Source: Candidatus Eiseniibacteriota bacterium (GTDB lineage Bacteria > JAFGKV01). Taken from it: a stretch of DNA of 14,723 bases. The stretch is taken from contig JALOPK010000043.1 in assembly GCA_025453925.1 (NCBI GenBank), positions 1 through 14,723 on the forward strand, read 5' to 3'. The notes under the pieces are model-generated. The model ran no database searches, was not told the origin of the DNA, and saw only the letters and a program-made list of their open reading frames with translations. Shown piece by piece: positions 1 to 6,659 of this stretch; position 1 is the stretch's first letter; the number at the start of each line of letters is the position of its first letter. Both the position numbers and the translations under genes were made by a program.

Positions 1-927
1 GGAGTAGAGAACCGAGGCCATGAGCGAGTTGTTTCGGTCATAGAACACGCCCGCCGTGGGGACCAGACTGGCCGTCAACTTGCGGACGCTGCTGTCCTCC
101 CCGATGTCCGTAAGGCTCTTCGCCACCAGCCCGGCTCCGAACGAGATGCTAGTCCCGTCGTCCCGCCGGTAGGATACGCCCAGCTCTCCATGTATGCCGT
201 AGCAGTAGAACACGCTGTACCTCTCGGAGCCCGGTATCCGGTAGCGGAGCGCAATGTTCTGCCCGTTGTTGTAGATTTCCTTCCGCCAGGGGTCGAAACC
301 GAACTGATAGGACCAATCGGCCATGTTGAGGCGTTCGCTGAAGAAGCGGCATACCGCTTCGGAGCTGAAGAGCACCATGCTGATAGGGTCGAAGATGTAG
401 ATGTCCGCGATGGGGTCGACGTTGACGCCCTCGTACGGGCCATTCTCCACCACCTCGTTCAGGAGATGGTAACCCCAGATCGTGGCGAATGCGGCAGCCC
501 TCGGGAACCGGAATCCATGGAAGCGATACCACTCGGCCATGAGGCGGTAGCTCATGCCGCCCCCGATGAGGTGCTGCGTGTAGTTCGGCCAGTAGTGGGC
601 GCGTTCGTCATCGGTGCTGGCGGGAATGACCTCGGTGAAGATGAAGTCGCTCCAACCGAACCTCCGCACCGCACCGATCGGGTCCCTGAGATTGTGCCAG
701 AGATTCCGAGCGCCGGCTGAGTACTCCACTTCGAAGGGGTTGTTGGGCCGGTTGTCCATCTGCATGATGCCGTAGCCGCCATTGAGGATCAGCGCCAGGG
801 GGTTGACGAGGCATTCACTCCCGTAGTCGAGCCCTTGGTAGAAGTAGTACGGTGGCGATGTGCCTGCCGAATCCGTCCCGCAGGCGAGCGAGATAGCAAG
901 GCAGAGCGGTGGGAGCATGATCGGCAT
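1..927 (-). CDS. Exported protein of unrecognised family, partial (3' end beyond left edge)
   Basis: An open frame of 309 codons runs on the minus strand from ATG at 927 to the window edge with no stop, so the C-terminus is missing. The N-terminus (MPIMLPPLCLAISLACGTDS) is hydrophobic and could be an export signal, with Cys16 as a possible though atypical lipidation site; it lacks the usual positive charge. A second ATG at 918 is an alternative start. About residues 105-175 form a helical, aromatic-rich stretch containing YTQHLIGGGMSYR, LLNEVVENG and VNVDPIADIYIFDP. From about residue 225 there are alternating short strands (ALRYRIPG, SVFYCYGIHGELGVSYRR, SISFGAGLVAKS) that look like an outer-membrane or periplasmic beta protein. 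The layout loosely recalls DUF3943-like envelope proteins, but I do not recognise the family. It is transcribed divergently from the lipoprotein gene at 1132. Coding is well supported by amino-acid composition; function is unknown. Confidence 0.72.
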   Translation of the reverse strand, partial: MPIMLPPLCLAISLACGTDSAGTSPPYYFYQGLDYGSECLVNPLALILNGGYGIMQMDNRPNNPFEVEYSAGARNLWHNLRDPIGAVRRFGWSDFIFTEVIPASTDDERAHYWPNYTQHLIGGGMSYRLMAEWYRFHGFRFPRAAAFATIWGYHLLNEVVENGPYEGVNVDPIADIYIFDPISMVLFSSEAVCRFFSERLNMADWSYQFGFDPWRKEIYNNGQNIALRYRIPGSERYSVFYCYGIHGELGVSYRRDDGTSISFGAGLVAKSLTDIGEDSSVRKLTASLVPTAGVFYDRNNSLMASVLYS

Positions 928-1131
928 TGGCGGAACCTGGAGGCCCCTGGCGTGGGCAGTGGGGCGGAAATGAACGCGCTTCGATCCGCCTGGGCGGAGG
1001 CTGGACGACGAGCGGCAGAACTTGCCGCACGATGGCGCTCTCGTCAATCGCGCAACCCGTGTGCCCCCACCGGGGAGGCGTGGTGCGGCCGCCATGTTGT
1101 ACCGTGTCGTGGATTCCCTATCTTGGCGGAC

Positions 1132-1896
1132 ATGACACGGTACCCCTTCTCGTCTGATTATGCCCGTTCTTCCCTGCTGGCAGCCGTCGCCGCTCTCCTG
1201 GCGGTCTGGTCCTGCGCCCATGCGCCTCACTTCGTTCCAGGGCCTTGGGTCTCACCGTCCCCCGACAGCCTCACCGCCATCGACACCCTCGCCGTTTCAG
1301 GACGGGTCATGGTGACGGACGGCTCCGTGAGGCATCGGGCACGCTGGGCGATGGCGGGCTGCGCGGATGCCCTGCGGCTGCAGGTGTTCACCACCGATGG
1401 GAGCTGCATCGCCGACATCGGGTACCGGGGAGACAGTCTCATCGTACTGCTGCCCGGGGCCGTGGAGTGTCACCGCGGGCCTGCTGACAGGATCCCCGTT
1501 GATTCGCTCCTCGGCATCCCTGTGCCGTGGGCACCTGCGTTGTCTGTGTTGCATGCTGCCCTGTGGCCCCAACGGCTGTCACCCCCCTGGACGCCGGGAA
1601 CGCTGGGCCGTCGGCGAGGGTGGTATTCGGAGACGGACGGCATCTTCATCGAACCGGATTCGAAGACCCGTCTGCCTCGGTTCATGGCCTGTTCCCGGGA
1701 GGGATCAGGGCTCACCGCGGAAGTGCGGGCGTGGGAGAGTGATTCCCTCCGGGCGTTTCCCTCCGAGCTGCGGTTGTCGTGGCCCGCCCGAGGGATGGAA
1801 ATGTGGATCAACCTCTCGGTCCGCAGGACGGAAGGAGTGGGCAGTGCGGCGCTTCGCGTGGCGTGTCCAAGCGGTGCTCCGGTCGTGGACTGGTAG
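1132..1896 (+). CDS. Putative LolB-like outer-membrane lipoprotein
   Basis: A 254-residue exported protein. The frame stays open upstream to 835, but ATG 1132 directly precedes a signal-like segment (Arg3, then LLAAVAALLAVWSC), so I chose it. Cys28 is a probable lipidation site, although Trp at -2 is unusual in a lipobox. The body resembles the LolB/LolA-like fold: a SGRVMVTDG strand near residue 55, an HRARWAM strand, QVFTTDGSCIADIGYRGDSLIVLLPG, and a late FPSELRLSWPARGMEMWINLSV stretch, where LolB relatives carry a strand on the inherited lipoprotein-binding scaffold. This fold call is inference from pattern, not a recognised family match. Its last 53 nt overlap the start of the next gene, so the two are almost certainly co-transcribed. 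It could serve lipoprotein trafficking or act as an assembly partner of the adjacent barrel protein. No strong Shine-Dalgarno is visible before ATG 1132. Confidence 0.75.
   Translation: MTRYPFSSDYARSSLLAAVAALLAVWSCAHAPHFVPGPWVSPSPDSLTAIDTLAVSGRVMVTDGSVRHRARWAMAGCADALRLQVFTTDGSCIADIGYRGDSLIVLLPGAVECHRGPADRIPVDSLLGIPVPWAPALSVLHAALWPQRLSPPWTPGTLGRRRGWYSETDGIFIEPDSKTRLPRFMACSREGSGLTAEVRAWESDSLRAFPSELRLSWPARGMEMWINLSVRRTEGVGSAALRVACPSGAPVVDW
1831..1837 (+). promoter_or_regulatory. Ribosome binding site deciding the start of the protease-barrel gene
   Basis: GAAGGAG lies six bases (TGGGCA) before GTG 1844, inside the 3' end of the lipoprotein gene. It is the only strong Shine-Dalgarno near a start codon that leads directly into a signal peptide. 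It therefore fixes a 53-nt gene overlap and rules out the much longer upstream open frame. Confidence 0.8.
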
Positions 1897-4624
1897 CGCG
1901 CTGGGCATCCTCGTCCTCTGCGGCGCCGCATCCGCGGAGTACGGGTTCGGGAAGAACAAGATTACGTACGGCGCGCGCGACTGGTATGCGATCGACGTGG
2001 GCAGTTGCAGGCTTTACTTCCCGGAAGGGTTCGAGAAGGTCGGGCAGATGGCCGCCAGGGAGGTTGAGCAGTCGGCTGCTCTGATTGAAGACATCCTCGG
2101 CATTCAGAGCGATCACGAGATTCCCATCGTCGTCTACGGATCTCACATGGCGTTCCTGGAAACGCGGATTCTGCCTCAGATCCTCCCGGAGGGCGTCGGA
2201 GGGTTCACCGAGTTCATCCAGGGCCGCGTCGTCGTGCCGAACACCGGTGCGTACGGGGAACTGCGGCACGTCCTCGTGCACGAACTCACGCACGCCCTGA
2301 TGCTCGACAAGCTTGCCCGAGTCTCCCGGATCAACCGCCGGATGCGGCTTCCTTCGGTGCCCCTCTGGTTCACCGAGGGTCTGGCGGAGTACACCAGCAC
2401 CACCTGGACCGCCCAGGAGGAAATGGTCATGGGAGATGCGTTCATCGACGGCTATCTCCCCGATCTGGCGAACCTCTGGAAGCTGAACGGCAGCTACCTC
2501 CTCTATTGCGCCGGGCATTCGGTGCTGCTCTTCATGAGCGAGACCTATGGACCGGGCGTGATCCGATGCATCATTGACGAGCTTGGAGATTCCGCCTCAT
2601 TCGAGGAGGCCCTGGAGCGTGCAGTCGGGATTGACCAGCGGGCCGTTGGCGATGCATGGAAGCACTGGCTGGGTGGGCGGTTCGCCTATGCATACGGCCT
2701 AGACGAGGCTTCCGTCCGATTCGCCAGGGCTCTCCCGACGCATCAGGCGTTCCTGAGTCCGTCGCCGTGGGGCGACTCCGCCGACACACTGGTGAGCCTC
2801 TCATATGGCGACGGCTACAGCTCGGTGTATTCCGCCTGCGCTGATCCTTCTCTGTGCCGCCCGAAGCGCATCGTACAGGCGGGAGGCCGGGAGGGTGCGG
2901 AGTCCCTTCATCTCTTCCGCTCCCGACTTGGCGTCAGTCCATCGGGGATCGTCGCGTTCGTTGCGAAATCCGGCGACCGTGACGCCCTGTGCCTTGCTGA
3001 TGGGCGGAGCGGGCGGGTGCTCAGACGCTGGCGGTCATCGGGACTTCTGACCATGGCGAGCCCCTCATTCGCGCCGTGCGAATCGCTGCTGGCGTTCTCG
3101 GCCATGGACACCAGCGGCGTCGTGGATCTGTACGTGCTGGACTTGAGGAGCGACTCCCTGTGCCGGCTTACCGCGGATGTCTTCGACGACGGGTCCCCCG
3201 TGTTCAGTCCAGATGGCACTTCCCTGGTGTTCCACTCAGACCGGTCACCGTGTGGACCGCAGCGGTGCTCCAACCTCTACCTCCTTGATCTCCCCAGCGG
3301 TCAAATCACTCAGCTCACCTGCGGACCGTTCCGTGACCGCGATCCGGCGTGGTCTCCCACCGGAGAGGGGATTACCTTCGTTTCGGATCGGGGGCAGGGC
3401 ATCGGTCTGTGGGAAGTCTCCGGCACCAAGCTCAGGCCACTCGTTCTGGTCAAGGGCGGCGCATTCGATCCATCCTGGAGCAGGGACGGGGAGCGCCTCT
3501 ACTTCGCGACCTACCGCCACGGCACACACGAAGTCTTCGTGGCGGAGCGGTCGGCGATCTCGGGGGCCTGGGAAGAGACCGATCCCCGTGCCTGCGGGGG
3601 ATTCTGGCAGGAGCCGGACTTTCAGACACTTCCCCGGATCCGCCGCTACACCCCACGGTTCAACCTCGATGTGGCGGGGGGCATACTGACCTATGATCCG
3701 ACACTGACCGGTGGCGGAGGCGCCAACATCGTGCTCAGTGATGTCCTGGGAGAGAAGCGTATTTACGCCCACGTGAGCAATGGAGCCGAGACGGCCGGGG
3801 ACTTCCTCTCCAGCTTCAATCTCGCGGTCGCCTATGCGAATCTGAGACCGCGTCTGGCGCATTCGCTGGGGGTGTTCAGACTGGCCGTGAGCGATCGGAC
3901 ATCCTTGGAGGACATTGGCGCCGACGAGCGGCACAATGGTGCGGCCCTGTTCTTGAGCTACCCATTCAGCCGATACCACCGCATCGACGCCGGAACGAGT
4001 GTGCGGATGGTGGAGGAGTTGATCGGAGGCAGTCAGCGAACGGAGCTGTACACGGAAATCGGTTACGCGCGCGACACGGCAGTCTGGGGATACGAGGGTC
4101 CCTGGGACGGGAGCAGGGTCAGCGTCAAGCTGGAGAGCGCCCTCGATGCCGGATCCGGGGCGTTCGTCCGTCGCGACCTGTTCGCCGACGCCCGCTACTA
4201 CGTGAGACTGTCCCGCACGTGCACCCTTGCCAACAGGATTCAGTGGTGGCAGAGTGGTGGGGCTGATCCCCGGCGCTTCGGCCTCGGCGGGACCTTCAGC
4301 CTCCGGGGCTGGGACGGTTACCGCATGCTGGGTCGCACGCGTCTCCTCGGGAACATCGAGTTGCGGTTTCCCGTTCTTCTCGGCATCCAGTTGTTCACTC
4401 CCGCGGGCGAGATGGGATTAGGCCCTTTGCGCGGCGCGCTATTCTTCGATGTCGGCAGGGCGTGGGATGGTCAGTTCCCCGGGCTGGTCGGCAGTGTGGG
4501 TGGGGGACTCCGTCTCACGCTGGGCGGGTTTCTCGTGATACGGTTCGATATCGCTGCCCGAACCGACTTTTCCTCCGCCCCCGGGAAACCAGGGACGCAG
4601 TTCTTCTTTGGCTGGAGCTACTGA
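1844..4624 (+). CDS. Peptidase_MA-like metalloprotease / PD40 propeller / Omp85-type barrel fusion protein
   Basis: A 926-residue outer-membrane protein. Residues 1-31 are a signal peptide (Arg2, Arg3, hydrophobic core, ASA then cleavage before Glu32). Residues about 32-260 are a gluzincin-type peptidase domain: HELTH at 146-150 with Glu147 as catalytic base, and WFTEGLAEY at 175-183 offering the third zinc ligand (Glu178 by family pattern), as in Peptidase_MA-like proteins. Residues about 350-590 carry TolB/PD40 propeller blades, seen as FSPDGTSLVFHSDR (454), WSPTGEGITFVSDRG (503) and WSRDGERLYFATYR (545). From about 602 to the end is an Omp85/BamA-like barrel with the LRGWDG motif at 820-825 and a terminal FFFGWSY ending in an aromatic residue. 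No POTRA domains are visible between propeller and barrel. The protein probably sits in the outer membrane with protease and propeller in the periplasm or outside; substrate unknown. It overlaps the upstream lipoprotein gene and is followed closely by recG. Confidence 0.9.
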   Translation: MRRFAWRVQAVLRSWTGSALGILVLCGAASAEYGFGKNKITYGARDWYAIDVGSCRLYFPEGFEKVGQMAAREVEQSAALIEDILGIQSDHEIPIVVYGSHMAFLETRILPQILPEGVGGFTEFIQGRVVVPNTGAYGELRHVLVHELTHALMLDKLARVSRINRRMRLPSVPLWFTEGLAEYTSTTWTAQEEMVMGDAFIDGYLPDLANLWKLNGSYLLYCAGHSVLLFMSETYGPGVIRCIIDELGDSASFEEALERAVGIDQRAVGDAWKHWLGGRFAYAYGLDEASVRFARALPTHQAFLSPSPWGDSADTLVSLSYGDGYSSVYSACADPSLCRPKRIVQAGGREGAESLHLFRSRLGVSPSGIVAFVAKSGDRDALCLADGRSGRVLRRWRSSGLLTMASPSFAPCESLLAFSAMDTSGVVDLYVLDLRSDSLCRLTADVFDDGSPVFSPDGTSLVFHSDRSPCGPQRCSNLYLLDLPSGQITQLTCGPFRDRDPAWSPTGEGITFVSDRGQGIGLWEVSGTKLRPLVLVKGGAFDPSWSRDGERLYFATYRHGTHEVFVAERSAISGAWEETDPRACGGFWQEPDFQTLPRIRRYTPRFNLDVAGGILTYDPTLTGGGGANIVLSDVLGEKRIYAHVSNGAETAGDFLSSFNLAVAYANLRPRLAHSLGVFRLAVSDRTSLEDIGADERHNGAALFLSYPFSRYHRIDAGTSVRMVEELIGGSQRTELYTEIGYARDTAVWGYEGPWDGSRVSVKLESALDAGSGAFVRRDLFADARYYVRLSRTCTLANRIQWWQSGGADPRRFGLGGTFSLRGWDGYRMLGRTRLLGNIELRFPVLLGIQLFTPAGEMGLGPLRGALFFDVGRAWDGQFPGLVGSVGGGLRLTLGGFLVIRFDIAARTDFSSAPGKPGTQFFFGWSY

Positions 4625-4637
4625 GGGCCCCGCGGCC

Positions 4638-6659
4638 GTGGGCGTTCTCGATCACCCGATCGGGGTGATCCGAGGCGTCGGCCCCGCCACCGCAAACCAC
4701 CTCCGCACCCTGGCCGTGCACACGGTTCGTGATCTGGTGTCCTTCCTTCCGCTCCGGTACCTGGACCGTTCACGCATCATGCCCATCGCCTCGGTGCATT
4801 GCGGCCAGGATTGCCTCCTCTGCGGGATCCTTGGGGCCGCCGCCCCGCTGTTCACCCGCGGGGGGAGACGGGGCGTTTCGGCGCTCCTCGCCGACGAGTC
4901 GGGGTCCATTCGATGCATGTGGTTCGGTTCGGCTTCCTGGGTCGGGCGCTGGTCAGGCCGAGAGGTGGTTGTCTCGGGCCGTACGTCCCTGCGCAACCCG
5001 CCTGCGCTTCTCCACCCGGAAATTGAGGATCTCACCGACGAACGCGACCCCTATCTCCCCGTCTATCGGCTCACGGCGGGTTTGACCCAACGGAAAATGC
5101 GGGCAGTCGTGCGAGCCGCCCTCGCCTCGCTGCCCCTGGCGGTGCCAAGTCTGGTGGATTCTGCGTGGGCCTCGGCCTGCAGCCTTGCGGCGCTGGGGGA
5201 GGCGGTGCGGTGCGCTCACTTCCCGCCGTCGCTTGAGCAGGGCCTCCGCGGGCAGGATCGCGTGCGCCTGGAGGCGCTCATCCCTCTTCAAGTCCTGGTG
5301 GCCCGCCGCAGGGCGTCTTTCCGAGATCGCTCGGCGCCGGCCATGGCGGCGACCGCGGACGAACTGGCCAGGTTTCTACGTCTGCTTCCTTTCCCGCTCA
5401 CCCGATGTCAGGCCGACGCCCTTGGTGAAATCCGCGGCGATCTCGCCAATCCACGGCCAATGCACCGTCTCCTCCAAGGCGATGTCGGGTCGGGCAAGAC
5501 CGTGGTGGCGGCCGGGGCCGCCGTCATTGCTCTGGCACACGGTTTTCAGGTGGCCCTGATGGCCCCGACCGAAGTGCTGGCCGACCAGCACGCACGGGTG
5601 CTCACCCCGTGGATACGGGAGATCGGGCACGAGACCGTCGTCCTTTCCGGAGGGACCTCCGCAGGGGACCGCGGCACCATTCATCGCAGGATGGCGGAGG
5701 GCCAGCCATTGCTTGTCATCGGCACGCATGCGTTGGTGCAAGACTCCGTCGCGTTCGGGAACTTGGGGCTTGCGATCATTGACGAACAGCACCGTTTCGG
5801 ACTCGGCCAACGAGCGGCGCTCGCGGCAAAGGGAAGCTCGCCCCATCTCCTGGTCATGACCGCGACTCCCATTCCCCGAACGCTGGCAATGACGGTGTAT
5901 GGGCATCTTGACCTGTCCGTACTGAGCGAGAAACCGCCGGGACGAAGGCCCATTCAGACCAAGTGGTATGACCATGGGCGGCGGGGCCACGCGTTCGACG
6001 ATCTCCGTCGGGCCGTGGCGGGGGGCATCCAGGCGTATGTGGTGGCGCCCCTGGTTGAGGGATCTCCGTCCCTGGAGGCCAGCGGCGCCGTGGATCTCTA
6101 TCATGACCTGTCGACCGGCGAGCTGGCCGGCGTGCGGGTAGGGCTCGTGCATGGGAGAATGAAGGCCGCGGAGAAGGACCGCGTGATCCACGCGTTCCGT
6201 GCCGGGGAGATTCAGGTGCTGGTCTGCACGACGGTCGTTGAGGTGGGCATGGACGCGCCGGGAGCAGGTCTGCTCCTGGTGGATGGGGCCGAACGGTTCG
6301 GCCTCTCGCAGCTGCACCAGCTGCGAGGCCGGATCGGTCGTGGCGGGCAGGACGCCTTCTGCATCCTGCTCACCGGCGAAATCATCACCATCGAGGCAGA
6401 ACAGCGTATCCAGGCGATGCTTGATACCGGTGACGGATTTCGCCTGGCGGAGATCGACCTGACGCAGCGCGGGCCCGGCGCGCTGCTGGGCCCGGACCAA
6501 CATGGCAGAGTCGCCGGAGTTCTCTCCGCGGACGTCCGGTTGGTTGCCCTTGCCCGCGAGTGTGCCCAGCGCATCGTGGAGGGGGGCCCCCCCCCCGGCA
6601 TCGACCTTGATGGACTGGTCAGGGGTTTTGAGGACGTCCCTGCCCTGGGGGCCGGCTGA
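4638..6659 (+). CDS. recG: ATP-dependent DNA helicase RecG
   Basis: RecG remodels stalled replication forks and branched DNA. The protein is 673 residues, close to the usual size of about 690. Order: N-terminal HPIGVIRGVGPA helix-hairpin-like segment, an OB-fold wedge at about 60-150 (LLADESGSIRCMWFGS), then the superfamily 2 helicase core. Visible motifs are Walker A GDVGSGKT (281-288), MAPTEVLADQH, DEQHRFG (DEQH at 382-385), MTATPIPRTLAMT, TTVVEVGMDAP, QLRGRIGRG (561-569), and the RecG-specific TQRGPGALLGPDQHG. The start is uncertain: GTG 4638 has GAGGG ten bases upstream and gives a typical RecG N-terminus, while TTG 4608 is in frame and would overlap the previous gene by 17 nt. The 3' end holds a G6C10 tract and overlaps the convergent glycosyltransferase gene by 41 bp. 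The family call is secure. Confidence 0.97.
   Translation: MGVLDHPIGVIRGVGPATANHLRTLAVHTVRDLVSFLPLRYLDRSRIMPIASVHCGQDCLLCGILGAAAPLFTRGGRRGVSALLADESGSIRCMWFGSASWVGRWSGREVVVSGRTSLRNPPALLHPEIEDLTDERDPYLPVYRLTAGLTQRKMRAVVRAALASLPLAVPSLVDSAWASACSLAALGEAVRCAHFPPSLEQGLRGQDRVRLEALIPLQVLVARRRASFRDRSAPAMAATADELARFLRLLPFPLTRCQADALGEIRGDLANPRPMHRLLQGDVGSGKTVVAAGAAVIALAHGFQVALMAPTEVLADQHARVLTPWIREIGHETVVLSGGTSAGDRGTIHRRMAEGQPLLVIGTHALVQDSVAFGNLGLAIIDEQHRFGLGQRAALAAKGSSPHLLVMTATPIPRTLAMTVYGHLDLSVLSEKPPGRRPIQTKWYDHGRRGHAFDDLRRAVAGGIQAYVVAPLVEGSPSLEASGAVDLYHDLSTGELAGVRVGLVHGRMKAAEKDRVIHAFRAGEIQVLVCTTVVEVGMDAPGAGLLLVDGAERFGLSQLHQLRGRIGRGGQDAFCILLTGEIITIEAEQRIQAMLDTGDGFRLAEIDLTQRGPGALLGPDQHGRVAGVLSADVRLVALARECAQRIVEGGPPPGIDLDGLVRGFEDVPALGAG
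6581..6596. repeat. Homopolymer run G6C10 inside recG
   Basis: Six G followed directly by ten C, read in frame as Gly-Gly-Pro-Pro-Pro-Gly about 20 codons before the recG stop. The run is long enough to slip in replication or to be misread in sequencing. An indel would replace only the last residues of RecG. Confidence 0.9.

Noticed and set aside
190-720. 176-codon plus-strand open frame
   Set aside because: Antisense to the minus-strand gene at 1-927, which has the more protein-like composition and an export signal; this is a GC-rich shadow frame.
835-1131. Upstream extension of the lipoprotein frame
   Set aside because: It would place nearly 100 Arg-rich residues before a clear signal sequence and overlap the start of the divergent gene.
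1367-1843. Longer frame extending the protease-barrel gene upstream
   Set aside because: It overlaps the lipoprotein gene, has Arg/Cys/Pro-rich shadow composition, and would bury the clear signal peptide beginning at GTG 1844.
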